The notes under the pieces: generated by a model
Seen by the model: the letters and a program-made list of their open reading frames with translations, nothing else
Database searches by the model: none
Told to the model about the DNA's origin: nothing
NCBI RefSeq assembly: GCF_030123405.1
Contig: NZ_CP126110.1
Span: forward strand, 3,286,001 to 3,350,000
Length of the DNA: 64,000 nt
Source: Neobacillus sp. WH10
Lineage (GTDB): Bacteria; Bacillota; Bacilli; Bacillales; Cytobacillaceae
Reading direction: 5' to 3'
Program-made: the position numbers and the translations under genes
In this document: positions 42,324-51,595 of the stretch, piece after piece
Position numbering within the stretch: position 1 is the stretch's first letter
Layout: each line of letters begins with the position of its first letter

Positions 42324-42381
42324 AGTATGTTACCTCCAAGCTAGGGTCAAACTTCCTGCAAAACTTCATAAATTGATGCAT
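42313..42381 (-). CDS. 22-residue upstream ORF in the gre-like leader
   Basis: Not listed elsewhere. ATG at 42381 sits six bases after TAGGAGGAG, a stronger site than that of the main gene. The peptide is MHQFMKFCRKFDPSLEVTYY plus EP, and its TAG stop overlaps the first codons of the GreA/B-like gene. It may couple or regulate translation of the next gene. It shows no codon run typical of amino-acid attenuators. Confidence 0.5.
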   Translation of the reverse strand: MHQFMKFCRKFDPSLEVTYYEP

Positions 42382-42411
42382 CACAAACTCCTCCTAAATA
42401 AAAAATTAAAC

Positions 42412-42510
42412 CTTCCATAATCCATTAAGAAAAAATGGTTTGCAGTCTCAATGGACGCAGACATAATTCCTTCGTAAAAGGAAAAGAATCCTTTTCTTAA
42501 TGGATGGAAG
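42412..42510 (-). promoter_or_regulatory. Long-range stem in the gre-like leader
   Basis: CTTCCA and TCCATTAAGAAAA (42412-42433, with a three-base bulge) pair with 42492-42510, enclosing about 58 bases. A -10-like TATACT lies just upstream, so the stem would form the 5' end of the transcript. A T-rich run follows it on the minus strand. Confidence 0.55.
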
Positions 42511-42567
42511 ATCTTAGTATAAGATTACCATATTGAGACAGAAAAGTCGCCAATCTGGAATTACAAA

Positions 42568-42607
42568 AGCTTAAGGAATAAATTCAAGCGAATTTATTCC
42601 TTAAGCT
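42568..42607 (-). terminator. Terminator after the NrnB-like gene
   Basis: Perfect 18-base arms (AGCTTAAGGAATAAATTC) around AAGC; a TTTT run follows on the minus strand. Confidence 0.82.
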
Positions 42608-42685
42608 CAATCAATGGCTGGGAATATTTTTTATTAAGTAGATGCCTAGATATTAATCAAGTTAAAAAAAGGATAATAGGCTCTT

Positions 42686-43936
42686 TTATACGTTTATAAT
42701 ATCGACCATATGGTTACTGATTATCTCATCATAATTTTCTTTTAATTCCTCTATTGAAATCTTTAATGTGGTCGAAAGCTTTTGCAAGTAATCTTGGTCG
42801 TGACGGAGCCAAGAAGAATAATTTCTTTTTAGAAAGCGTTCTGCCTCTAAGAATGTTGGAAATAGTTGTTCGATTTTCTCCCCTTTATGGAAAATCTCAT
42901 ATGCACCATTGCTTGCTGGCAATATAAATGAACATTCACCCATATGGTTTTGATAGCTCGTTCCAAAGGCATTTTCCTTTACATTAAATTCATTCCGATC
43001 TGCATCAGGTTTAAGTGGGTTTAAATCGAAAACATCCACAATAAATGTTACAAATCCTTCCCTTGTTAATTCAGCTCCGGAAGCTTTCGGATGTCCACCG
43101 CCCCCATACTTTTGCGCAAATTCGGCTACATTCACTTCATCATGAATTGTTCGAAACCCCATTTTTTTTCCGCTTACATTCAAAAGAACAATCATATCCA
43201 AATAGGGATAGAGATTATTTAATGCATTACCAAGCTCCGATAAATACTGTTCTGCGTGAACAACCCCTACACAATAATTATCCACAAAGGTTTGTACCAT
43301 CTGTCTGCTCTTTGAATGAATATATCTACTAATTTTTTTATCTTCTATATCCAGTATCATATTCTCTTTCTCAGTTAACATAAACGAATCGGTATTTTCT
43401 GTTAACCGCTTTAGTATTTCCTCTTCAAACTGTTCTCTGTTCATTATGTAAAACAAATCATTTAATCGCTTTGCTGTTACATTATTATTCTCATCCCATT
43501 CCCACGTATCATATTGACGAACCAAATCAATGAATTCCTCAAGCGCATTATTTCGCTTCATTTTTCCTTCCTCAATTAGGTAATCATAAAATAAAGAGGT
43601 CGCACAAGTCTTTTTACCATTATCTAACTCTGGTTTTACCCTTCCCCACTTGTATTCGTTAAAATGCATAGCCGTCACATGATGATCAATCATTTGAACA
43701 TGTCTTCCTCGCTGATACCGCTCTTGGAGTTTTTTCTCGACCAACTCATTAACTGCTAAATCAGTTATATAGATTTCCTCCTGATTGTTAGCTGGATTTT
43801 TAATAAATGCTTCAACTCGTTGGTTTAAATTTCGATATGAACAATAGAATACATTGGCCTTATCCCCGAATGCCATTTTAGCAAGCAATCCGCAGCCAAG
43901 ACCGTCTAAATCCATATCTGTAAATAGTTTTACCAT
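42686..43936 (-). CDS. DHH-family phosphoesterase, NrnB-like oligoribonuclease
   Basis: A 416-residue DHH/DHHA1 phosphoesterase close in size to B. subtilis NrnB (YngD). Metal-binding motifs are FTDMDLDGLGCG near residue 5, YITDLAV near 56, and MIDHHVTAM with the DHH signature. The C-terminal DHHA1 motif is KYGGGGHPKASGAEL. NrnB degrades short RNA oligonucleotides (nanoRNAs) in the cytoplasm and overlaps in function with NrnA. The extra C-terminal 90 residues lack recognisable motifs. The ribosome binding site is weak. Confidence 0.83.
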   Translation of the reverse strand: MVKLFTDMDLDGLGCGLLAKMAFGDKANVFYCSYRNLNQRVEAFIKNPANNQEEIYITDLAVNELVEKKLQERYQRGRHVQMIDHHVTAMHFNEYKWGRVKPELDNGKKTCATSLFYDYLIEEGKMKRNNALEEFIDLVRQYDTWEWDENNNVTAKRLNDLFYIMNREQFEEEILKRLTENTDSFMLTEKENMILDIEDKKISRYIHSKSRQMVQTFVDNYCVGVVHAEQYLSELGNALNNLYPYLDMIVLLNVSGKKMGFRTIHDEVNVAEFAQKYGGGGHPKASGAELTREGFVTFIVDVFDLNPLKPDADRNEFNVKENAFGTSYQNHMGECSFILPASNGAYEIFHKGEKIEQLFPTFLEAERFLKRNYSSWLRHDQDYLQKLSTTLKISIEELKENYDEIISNHMVDIINV

Positions 43937-44219
43937 ATCTTGACACCATCCAATCTTCTTTTCATAACGTATAGTTTGGTTTTGAAAAATATTCTTATAC
44001 AGATTTAGAGAGCTAACCTAGTATAAATTAGTTCATTTAGTTTCTATTCGCTAAATATAAACTAAATAAAAGATTTAATCGACTTTTTCGACTTGAAATT
44101 ATACTAACTAATGAAACCTGCACTTATGACCTGGTAACAATTATCACATCCATACATTTGTCTAGATGGTAAAATGCATCAGAAGGTCCTAATAACATCA
44201 ATAGAAAAGGGGTTATAAA

Positions 44220-45209
44220 TTGAACTTTCCACAACTTAAAATAGGACATATGATACCTAAGGTTCCGATTATGCAAGGCGGGATGGGTGTCGGTATTTCT
44301 CTTAGCAAGCTAGCTTCAGCAGTCGCAAATGCTGGCGGTATTGGTATTATTTCTGGAACTGGTATTTCAGTTGACGAAATGCGGTCTCATATTAGACAGG
44401 CTAAGGAACGTATCAAAAATGCAGGATATATTGGTGTAAATGTTCTATTCGCAATGAATGACTTTGCTGAAAAAATGAAAGCAGCCTTAGAAGAAAAGGT
44501 TGATTTTATCATATCTGGTGCTGGAATATCACGGGACATGTATTCATGGGGGAAACAAGCAGGAATTCCTGTCATCTCAATCGTATCATCGGCTAAATTA
44601 GCCAGGATTTCGGAACGGCTTGGTGCATCTGCGGTTGTGGTTGAAGGATTTGAAGCGGGAGGTCATCTTGGTACTGATCGACCGATGTTCGATATCCTTC
44701 CAGAAGTAGTAGATGCGGTATCCATTCCAGTTATTGCAGCTGGAGGGATTATGACAGGAAGCGATATAGCAAAAGCACTTGCATTGGGAGCCTCTGGCGT
44801 ACAAATGGGGACTCTATTTGTTGCAAGTGATGAATGTGATGCACCTTTAGAATTTAAACAGAAATATGTCAATGCCGATCGTGAAGATTTGATTTTAGTT
44901 AAAACCACCGTAGGCTTACATGGAAGAGCGATTAAAAATAATTTTACAAATTTGATAAGCGGTCAAGAGAAATTAAAAATAGCCAAATGTCATGATTGTT
45001 TAAAAAATTGTTCTTACCGTTTTTGTACACTTAATTCTTTATTAACATCTGTCAATGGCGATGTTGAAAATGGTTTGGTTTTTGCTGGTGCAAGGGTAGA
45101 TGAAATCAAAGAAATACTCCCTGTTCAAAAAATCATCGACACGCTTACAGAAGAGTATGAACAGGCGATGAAGAAAAGTCCTAAAAATTCCTCCTTTTCC
45201 CCAAAATAG
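44220..45209 (+). CDS. Nitronate monooxygenase/FabK-like flavoenzyme with cysteine cluster
   Basis: A 329-residue FMN TIM-barrel enzyme starting at TTG 44220 behind AAAAGGGG. It shows PIMQGGMGVGISLSKLASAV, then EGFEAGGHLG with the active-site His149, and IPVIAAGGIMTGSDIAKALA for FMN phosphate binding. This suits nitronate monooxygenase or FabK-like enoyl reductases. Near the C-terminus C257, C260, C264 and C269 form CX2CX3CX4C, which is not part of the classical fold and suggests an added metal or Fe-S site. Monocistronic. The substrate is uncertain. Confidence 0.85.
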   Translation: MNFPQLKIGHMIPKVPIMQGGMGVGISLSKLASAVANAGGIGIISGTGISVDEMRSHIRQAKERIKNAGYIGVNVLFAMNDFAEKMKAALEEKVDFIISGAGISRDMYSWGKQAGIPVISIVSSAKLARISERLGASAVVVEGFEAGGHLGTDRPMFDILPEVVDAVSIPVIAAGGIMTGSDIAKALALGASGVQMGTLFVASDECDAPLEFKQKYVNADREDLILVKTTVGLHGRAIKNNFTNLISGQEKLKIAKCHDCLKNCSYRFCTLNSLLTSVNGDVENGLVFAGARVDEIKEILPVQKIIDTLTEEYEQAMKKSPKNSSFSPK

Positions 45210-45221
45210 AAAACGATGAAC

Positions 45222-45252
45222 TCTGTCCTCATGAATGGGTCATGAGGGCAGT
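45222..45252 (+). terminator. Terminator after the flavoenzyme gene
   Basis: CTGTCCTCATGA and TCATGAGGGCAG arms, one mismatch, followed by TCTTATTTT. Confidence 0.85.
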
Positions 45253-45335
45253 CTTATTTTAATCTATAGTAAATTTGTAAACTAGTTATTTGAATGGGTG
45301 ACTGCTGCTTTGGATCCGGAATCTAAATAATTCTT

Positions 45336-46016
45336 TTAATCCCATAGTTTATAATACCCTCTTCTTAATCCAAAGTAACAAAACCACAGTGCTTGCAGGA
45401 AGAAGAAAATTCCCCATATAGGTGCTGGAATTATTGTTAACTGGGCAAGATTAGCAGCATCTCCAGCTGCTTGTGGTTGCAAAACACTTATATAACAGAT
45501 TTCAAAAGCACTTTGAACCGAATCCACTAACAGGATTGCCGCAATTAAAAGTAATAAACGATCCCTCAAACCTTGACTTCCTTTTATGAGGAGGATAAGA
45601 AAAGAAACCGCAAATGAACAGAGCCAAAATATCCCGTATGGGTTTCGGACCCAAAATATCAGATTTAGGAAAATAAAACCTAGCAAAATATCAATTAAAA
45701 GCGTTTCCTTTTTCCTCCTGATCAATAAGAAAGAAAGAAAGGCCATAAAAGAGGCAAATGTATAGCCGGCAAGACTTGTGAAAAAGCTGCCAATCCATGT
45801 TGACTGATTACTGAATGTTGCCCCTTCAGAATTCATAAATAAAGATATTCTTTCAACATTGCCACCCAAAAGTGCAATCAAGGCGTGACCGGATTCATGG
45901 ATCAGCGTATTAATTACTTTAACATAATTCCCGAGGATTGGAACATGAATCAACATAAACGCTAAAACGAAGAAAAGGAAAAACTTAGCACTGAAATTGT
46001 CCCGAACAAAGCTCAA
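45336..46016 (-). CDS. M50-family membrane metallopeptidase
   Basis: A 226-residue membrane protein with six or seven hydrophobic helices. It starts at TTG 46016 after AGAGGAG. The zinc motif HESGH (NTLIHESGHALIALLGG) lies in the second helix and SLAGYTFASFMAF follows, matching the peptidase M50B-like group found in Firmicutes. The usual distant Asp ligand motif is not obvious. It may cleave membrane-bound substrates, or be a divergent, possibly inactive member. Confidence 0.85.
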   Translation of the reverse strand: MSFVRDNFSAKFFLFFVLAFMLIHVPILGNYVKVINTLIHESGHALIALLGGNVERISLFMNSEGATFSNQSTWIGSFFTSLAGYTFASFMAFLSFLLIRRKKETLLIDILLGFIFLNLIFWVRNPYGIFWLCSFAVSFLILLIKGSQGLRDRLLLLIAAILLVDSVQSAFEICYISVLQPQAAGDAANLAQLTIIPAPIWGIFFFLQALWFCYFGLRRGYYKLWD

Positions 46017-46110
46017 AATAGACTCTCCTCTTTTTCAAAAACTTTTATAGTAATTCTATTTTAACATTTTTTGTTAGGAATATTGCAAATTTTCCCTTTT
46101 CTATAAAAAT

Positions 46111-46145
46111 CAAAGAAGCTAGCAATCTCATTGAATGCTAGCTTT
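46111..46145 (-). terminator. Terminator between membrane protein genes
   Basis: CAAAG-AGCTAGCA and TGCTAGCT-TTG arms with an 11-base loop; it follows the stop at 46164 on the minus strand. Confidence 0.75.
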
Positions 46146-46163
46146 GTTATCTATACATATGTT

Positions 46164-46556
46164 TTAATCCTCATTTTTCCCATGAGTAAATGTAAGGATG
46201 CAGAAAAACACAAAACTTAATAAAAGAATTGCGCCGCCGGCAATATAAAACACAGTCTCTACAGCAGCCGGAAGAAATCCCGGCCTAAAATTATATAATG
46301 CCATGCCCCCTGTCAATCCTACAGCTCCGATGACGGCTGAATATACATGAAGGCAAGCCAAAATTCGATTTTTTGGTTGAAACACGCGATAATAAACGGC
46401 CCATGCAAATAAAGTCAGCCAGCCAACCACTAAGATATGAGCGTGAATGGGGCGAACAGCATATGATCCTGATCCAGCCATATGTCCTCCAAGTACTGCC
46501 CCAATTAAACCAAAGACTGCTGCTACTTTTAATAAAAGGTTACTATATTTATTCAT
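46164..46556 (-). CDS. Small four-helix membrane protein resembling a heme-copper oxidase fragment
   Basis: A 130-residue protein with four hydrophobic helices (about residues 8-27, 38-58, 68-86 and 98-122). The stretch RPIHAHILVVGWLTLFAWAV resembles the low-spin heme helix of cytochrome-oxidase subunit I-like and NorB-like proteins, where His binds heme. Two His (H38, H40) are present. It is too short for an oxidase and has no partner genes here. It may be a small heme-binding or sensory protein. Confidence 0.65.
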   Translation of the reverse strand: MNKYSNLLLKVAAVFGLIGAVLGGHMAGSGSYAVRPIHAHILVVGWLTLFAWAVYYRVFQPKNRILACLHVYSAVIGAVGLTGGMALYNFRPGFLPAAVETVFYIAGGAILLLSFVFFCILTFTHGKNED

Positions 46557-46630
46557 ATATGTTATTCACCATCCTTGTTCAATTCATATTTAGATTACTT
46601 TCCGAATATGAACGGAAGATGAACATTACT

Positions 46631-48016
46631 TTACATTTTAGGAAGGATCACCGTAAAAATGGAACCTTTTCCTTTTTGACTTGTTACATTAATTACTCCA
46701 TGATGCATATCAACAATGGACTGAACGATGGATAACCCTAATCCCGTTCCTTCCACGGATCGTGCTCTTGACGTATCCGCCCGATAAAAGCGGTCAAAAA
46801 TTCTTTCCATTTCGTTTGCATCTAAGCCTATTCCTGTATCCTTCACAGCCACTTCAATTTGTGATTCTGAATCAGTCAATTCAATATCAATCGTTCCATT
46901 CTCACAGTTATATTTAATCGCATTCGTCAATAGGTTTTCCCAAACAGAATATAATAAAGAAGCATCCCCTTTAACTGAAGTATCCGGGAGAGAATAGCTC
47001 ATCATAATTCCTTTATCAAGGATCCTCCATTGGTATTGATGTATGACGCTTTTTAACTGCCCCGACACATCTATTATACTTATATCCATTATATCCTTTT
47101 TACTTTCTATAGATGATAGGAGTAATAGCTCTTTGGCCATGTTGGATAAACGGTTTACTTCTGAGTGAACAACACGGATATATTGTTGCTTTTCTTCCTC
47201 AGTTTTGTCGCTGCTCTCAAGTAAATTCAAATACCCCTTAATATTAGTTAATGGTGATTGAATATCATGGGAGATATTAGAGATTAATTCTTTTCTTAGC
47301 ATATCTACTTTTGCTAATTTTTCCGCCATCCTCGTAAAGCTGACAGCTAAATGACCGAGTTCATCTTTTCGGTCAATGTCCAGCTTGATTGAAAAATTGC
47401 CTTCTGCAATTTCTTTCGTTGCTTTTTTTAGATTTCTTATAGGTTTGACTAAATATTTTGTACTAATTAGAACAAATAGAATGCTTAACAAAATAGAAAT
47501 GGCTAAGAGCCAGCCGAAAAGAATGTGCATCTCATTAAACATTACCTTAATATCAGGTCTAATAAACATGGCATATTTTTTATTATTGTATTCTAAAGGA
47601 ACACCGACTGAATTTTTTAATTCGTTGGCAAAAAAGCCTGTTACAAACGTTTTATGAGGAAATTGACCTACCCCGTGATATACCTCACCATGCAATACTT
47701 TTTCTGAAATTGCTTTGGGCAATTCCTTCTTTCTGTAGGGTGAACCAAAATATTGCTTTTCACCATCTGGATTAATCAAAAGAATTTGGTAACCAATCGC
47801 ACCAATATGATCAAAATAGTCCTCTAAGCTTATCAATGGATGCTTACTTGCAAAGTCTGCTATTTCAAAAGCAAAATGGGTGATTTTTTCGTCATTTTGC
47901 TGTTTCAATTTTACCTGGTAGTAGGCGTTGGAAAGCAAAAATGAAATAATTCCACTGACAATCATGATCATAATCGTGAGGAAAGCAAATTTACTATATA
48001 AAGACTTCATTTTCAT
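46631..48016 (-). CDS. Sensor histidine kinase
   Basis: A 461-residue sensor kinase. Two membrane helices lie near residues 10-30 and 165-188 with an extracytoplasmic domain between them. A HAMP domain follows (STKYLVKPIRNLKKATKEIA), then HisKA with LISNISHDIQSPLTNIKGYL and an ATPase domain with NAIKYN, VKDTGIGL and GLGLSIV. It follows its response regulator by two bases and completes a two-gene operon. The genes nearby (osmoprotectant importer, divergent) might be targets, but nothing in the sequence proves it. Confidence 0.94.
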   Translation of the reverse strand: MKMKSLYSKFAFLTIMIMIVSGIISFLLSNAYYQVKLKQQNDEKITHFAFEIADFASKHPLISLEDYFDHIGAIGYQILLINPDGEKQYFGSPYRKKELPKAISEKVLHGEVYHGVGQFPHKTFVTGFFANELKNSVGVPLEYNNKKYAMFIRPDIKVMFNEMHILFGWLLAISILLSILFVLISTKYLVKPIRNLKKATKEIAEGNFSIKLDIDRKDELGHLAVSFTRMAEKLAKVDMLRKELISNISHDIQSPLTNIKGYLNLLESSDKTEEEKQQYIRVVHSEVNRLSNMAKELLLLSSIESKKDIMDISIIDVSGQLKSVIHQYQWRILDKGIMMSYSLPDTSVKGDASLLYSVWENLLTNAIKYNCENGTIDIELTDSESQIEVAVKDTGIGLDANEMERIFDRFYRADTSRARSVEGTGLGLSIVQSIVDMHHGVINVTSQKGKGSIFTVILPKM

Positions 48017-48018
48017 TT

Positions 48019-48690
48019 TTATAAAACCTCCAAGGAATAGCCAACCCCTCTAATTGTTTTGATGACAAAGTCCTTTTCAATGCTTGCAAATCGTTCGCGC
48101 AATCGTTTAATATGAACATCCACCGTTCTTTCATCACCTTCAAAATCAAGACCCCATATTTTCTCAATGAGGTGACCACGACTAAAAACCTGGTTTGGAT
48201 GTGTTGCCAGAAAGGTTAAAAGTTCAAATTCTTTTAAGGGCAACATGAAGATTTTGTGGTTAATTTTCACCTCATAGCCTTTTTTGTTTATGTATAAGGA
48301 TCCTAAATTAATATTGGTTTCACTGGCATTACCATATCTCCTTAATAATGCATTAACGCGAAAAATTAATTCTTTAGGCTCAAAAGGTTTTATTAAATAG
48401 TCATCCGTCCCTGATTCGAATCCCTTTTCTTTATCTTCTATCTGACTTTTAGCCGTTAATAAAATAATCGGCAGATCATATATTTTGCGAATTTCTGATG
48501 TTAACTCATAGCCATCCATGACAGGCATCATGATATCCACAACCGCTAAATCACAAAGCTCCGTTTTTAATGTCTCTAGTGCTGCCGCCCCATTTTCAGC
48601 TACAAGGACCTTATAGCCTTCTCTCATCAATATATCTTTCACTAAACTGCGGATATAATCATCATCATCGGCGATTAAAATTGTTTTCAT
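48019..48690 (-). CDS. OmpR/PhoB-family response regulator
   Basis: A 223-residue regulator with phosphoacceptor D52 in VVDIMMPVMDG, acidic residues D8-D11, the KPF motif (DDYLIKPFEPKEL) and a C-terminal winged helix (LPLKEFELLTFLATHPNQVF, then RTVDVHIKRLRERF). The start follows GAAGGTG. It is the first gene of the operon with the sensor kinase and is divergent from the osmoprotectant transporter operon, with a 160-base shared control region. Confidence 0.95.
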   Translation of the reverse strand: MKTILIADDDDYIRSLVKDILMREGYKVLVAENGAAALETLKTELCDLAVVDIMMPVMDGYELTSEIRKIYDLPIILLTAKSQIEDKEKGFESGTDDYLIKPFEPKELIFRVNALLRRYGNASETNINLGSLYINKKGYEVKINHKIFMLPLKEFELLTFLATHPNQVFSRGHLIEKIWGLDFEGDERTVDVHIKRLRERFASIEKDFVIKTIRGVGYSLEVL

Positions 48691-48788
48691 TCAAACACCT
48701 TCTTACTGTTTTCTCATTTCATTGTACTTAAAATAGATGGATTTGGAAAGATTGTTCATCGTCTAATTTGGAACCAATTCGACAAACC

Positions 48789-48817
48789 AACAACTTATAT
48801 GTTACTATTAAGTTGTT
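48789..48817. promoter_or_regulatory. Candidate operator upstream of the osmoprotectant operon
   Basis: AACAACTTA and TAAGTTGTT, perfect nine-base arms 11 bases apart, with the repeated element GTTACTAT overlapping. It is placed about 40 bases upstream of the ATPase start, a plausible site for the GntR-RCK_C regulator or for the two-component regulator. Confidence 0.5.
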
Positions 48818-48855
48818 ACTATTTGAAGGTACAAAATTATTAAGGGGGAATGACA

Positions 48856-49980
48856 TTGATAGAATTTAAAAGTGTTGTTAAAAAGTATCGAACAAAGACC
48901 ATCATAAATCCCTTATCATTAAAGATTGAAGCTGGTCAATTAGTTGTTTTTATCGGGCCAAGTGGTTGCGGAAAAACTACATTACTCAAAATGATTAATA
49001 AACTAGTTCAACCAACTTCGGGGAAAATTTTTGTTAATGGGACGGATATCTCTACGATGAATCCGATTGAACTGCGCAGAAATATCGGCTACGTTATTCA
49101 AAACACTGGATTGTTCCCACATATGTCCATTAAAGAAAACTTAGAGTTAATTCCAAAGCTTAAGGGTGAGGACCCAGACTCAATCGAGAAAAAAACAAAA
49201 GAATTGCTTGAAATGGTAGGATTAGACCCTACGGAATACTTAAACCGATTTCCTAAGGAATTAAGTGGCGGACAGCAACAAAGGGTAGGGGTAGCGAGAG
49301 CCTTTTCCACGAACTCCGATATAATCTTAATGGATGAACCCTTCAGTGCACTTGACCCTGTTACAAGAGGCTCTCTTCAAGATGAATTATTCCAAATGCA
49401 AAAGGAATTAAATAAGACGATTGTTTTTGTCACCCATGACATGGACGAAGCTATTAAAATAGCAGACAAGATTTGTATTTTAAAAGACGGTGATATTCTC
49501 CAATACGACACACCGGAAAATATTCTTAAAAATCCGGCCAATGACTTTGTCGAAGGGTTTATTGGAAAAAGAAGGGTTTGGAACAACCCTGAATTATTAC
49601 TGGCTGAAGATATTATGATTCCTCAACCTGTAAAGATTACCGCAATGCGAAACGTTCTTCAGGCGATTGAGATTATGAAGGATAATAAAGTTGACAGTTT
49701 AATGGTTACGGATAAACACAATGTCCTTAAAGGCCTTGTAACGTTAAAAAGCATTCAACTGCTTAATCGTAATACCCCAATTGAAATGATTATGGAGCAA
49801 AATGTTCTTTCAGTTTCACAGGATGCCAATTTGATCTCTGTTTTAGCAATCATGAATGAGCATAAAATCGGTTATCTGCCTGTTGTAAACAGTGCTAAAC
49901 AACTGACAGGATTAATAACACGAAGTAGTATTTTATCAGCATTAAGCAGCCAACTAATAGATTTGGAGGTGGCGTTTTAA
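48856..49980 (+). CDS. Glycine betaine/carnitine/choline ABC transporter ATPase with CBS domains
   Basis: About 374 residues. It has Walker A GPSGCGKTT near residues 34-42, the signature LSGGQQQRVGVARA, Walker B IILMDEPFSALD and the switch VTHDMDEA. A C-terminal tandem CBS pair follows (about residues 255-370, with DSLMVTDKHNVLKGLVTL and HKIGYLPVVNSAKQLTGLI). This is the OpuCA layout; in OpuCA the CBS pair binds c-di-AMP, which limits uptake. TTG at 48856 is preferred because AAGGGGG is too close to the ATG at 48850. The stop overlaps the next start. Confidence 0.92.
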   Translation: MIEFKSVVKKYRTKTIINPLSLKIEAGQLVVFIGPSGCGKTTLLKMINKLVQPTSGKIFVNGTDISTMNPIELRRNIGYVIQNTGLFPHMSIKENLELIPKLKGEDPDSIEKKTKELLEMVGLDPTEYLNRFPKELSGGQQQRVGVARAFSTNSDIILMDEPFSALDPVTRGSLQDELFQMQKELNKTIVFVTHDMDEAIKIADKICILKDGDILQYDTPENILKNPANDFVEGFIGKRRVWNNPELLLAEDIMIPQPVKITAMRNVLQAIEIMKDNKVDSLMVTDKHNVLKGLVTLKSIQLLNRNTPIEMIMEQNVLSVSQDANLISVLAIMNEHKIGYLPVVNSAKQLTGLITRSSILSALSSQLIDLEVAF

Positions 49981-51536
49981 TGAGTGATTTTTGGAATTAT
50001 CTAACATCAAATTACCAACAAATATTTAGTTTATTAGGAGAACATCTATATTTAAGTATCATTTCTGTATTCATTGCGATTGTAATCGGGATCCCGTTAG
50101 GCATTTTAATTTCAAACGAACCAAAGCTTTCAAAACCAATTATCGGAACAACGAACGTTATTCAAGCCGTTCCAAGCTTAGCTTTACTTGGATTCTTAAT
50201 ACCTTTCATCGGAATTGGAAGTGCTCCAGCGATAGTGATGGTCGTTCTTTATTCCCTGCTTCCAATCGTGAAGAACACTTATACCGGCTTGATGAATATT
50301 GACGCAGACATTCTGGAAGCCGCCAAAGGCATCGGTCTGACCAAGAGTCAAACAATGAGAAAGGTTCAACTCCCATTAGCCTTCCCGATGATTATGGCGG
50401 GTATCAGAATTTCAGCTGTTACAGCTGTTGGTTTGATGACAATCGCAGCTTTTGTAGGTGCAGGCGGACTTGGCTATCTCGTATTCTCAGGTGTGCAAAC
50501 AGTCGATAACTCTATGATTTTGGCTGGGGCAATTCCAGCTTGTATCTTAGCTCTTCTCATTGATTTTCTCGTTGGGAAACTCGAAACATCACTCTCCTAT
50601 ACAAGCAAACAAAAAGCTTCATCTAAGTCAGGAAAAAAGGTAAAAAGATGGCTGATTGGCCTGGCCTCGATCATATTAATTTCTGCAGGAGCTTTCAAGG
50701 TTTATTCAACAGCCAATGCAGACGATAAAATTGTCATTGGATCAAAGAATTTCAGTGAATCAATGATATTAGGGAATATGCTTGCAGATTTAATAGAAAA
50801 CAAAACTGATATACAAGTAGAAAGAAAGCTTAATCTTGGTGGTACTCAAGTTGCTTTTAGTGCCATTAAGAATGGAGACATTGATTTATATGTAGAGTAT
50901 ACGGGGACAGGTTTAATAAATATTTTAAAACACCCCCCGGAAAGTGATCCGAATAAAGTTTATGATTATGTTAAAAAGGAATTTAAGCAAAAATATAATA
51001 TTGAATTATTAAAACCACTTGGATTTAATAACACCTATGCCTTGGCAGTAAGACAAGACACGGCAAATGAATACGGTTTGAATACAATTTCTGATTTAGC
51101 TAAAGTAAGTGGAAATTTAATTATGGGTCCCACAATCGAATTTCCTAATCGAGAAGATGGATTAATCGGACTTTCAAAAACCTATAATATCGAATTTAAA
51201 GATGTTAAAGCTGTTGATGGCGGCTTAAGGTATACGGCGATTGACAATCATAAGAGTGACGTCATTGATGCTTTTTCTACCGATGGGTTACTTGAAGAAT
51301 TTCAATTGAAGGTACTAAAGGATGATAAAGACTTTTTCCCGCCCTATTATGCTGTTCCAATTATTAAAGAGGAAACATTAAAGGATCATCCGGAACTAAA
51401 AAATGCGATTAATACCCTATCAGGTAAGCTTTCCGATGAAAAAATGCGTGAGCTAAACTATAAAGTCGACAGCCTCAAGCAGTCACCTGCAAAGGTTGCA
51501 AAGGAATTTTTAGAAAACGAAGGGTTATTGGATTAA
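49980..51536 (+). CDS. Fused permease and substrate-binding protein of an osmoprotectant ABC importer
   Basis: A 518-residue fusion. The permease half (about residues 1-210, six helices, with the EAA-like loop EAAKGIGLTKSQTMRKVQLP) is followed by another membrane helix (about 225-243) and an OpuCC-type binding domain (IVIGSKNFSESMILGNMLAD, YVEYTGTGLINIL). In B. subtilis OpuC these are separate proteins. The fusion keeps the binding domain tethered outside the membrane. The ATG overlaps the ATPase stop (TAATG), so translation is coupled. Confidence 0.92.
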   Translation: MSDFWNYLTSNYQQIFSLLGEHLYLSIISVFIAIVIGIPLGILISNEPKLSKPIIGTTNVIQAVPSLALLGFLIPFIGIGSAPAIVMVVLYSLLPIVKNTYTGLMNIDADILEAAKGIGLTKSQTMRKVQLPLAFPMIMAGIRISAVTAVGLMTIAAFVGAGGLGYLVFSGVQTVDNSMILAGAIPACILALLIDFLVGKLETSLSYTSKQKASSKSGKKVKRWLIGLASIILISAGAFKVYSTANADDKIVIGSKNFSESMILGNMLADLIENKTDIQVERKLNLGGTQVAFSAIKNGDIDLYVEYTGTGLINILKHPPESDPNKVYDYVKKEFKQKYNIELLKPLGFNNTYALAVRQDTANEYGLNTISDLAKVSGNLIMGPTIEFPNREDGLIGLSKTYNIEFKDVKAVDGGLRYTAIDNHKSDVIDAFSTDGLLEEFQLKVLKDDKDFFPPYYAVPIIKEETLKDHPELKNAINTLSGKLSDEKMRELNYKVDSLKQSPAKVAKEFLENEGLLD

Positions 51537-51556
51537 ACCAAGTTATCATATACAGC

Positions 51557-51590
51557 AAAAACCCCTGTTTCAAATGAAACAGGGGTTTTT
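51557..51590. terminator. Bidirectional terminator
   Basis: AAAAACCCCTGTTTC and GAAACAGGGGTTTTT arms around AAAT, between the importer operon and its convergent regulator gene. Confidence 0.93.
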
Positions 51591-51595
51591 GTATC

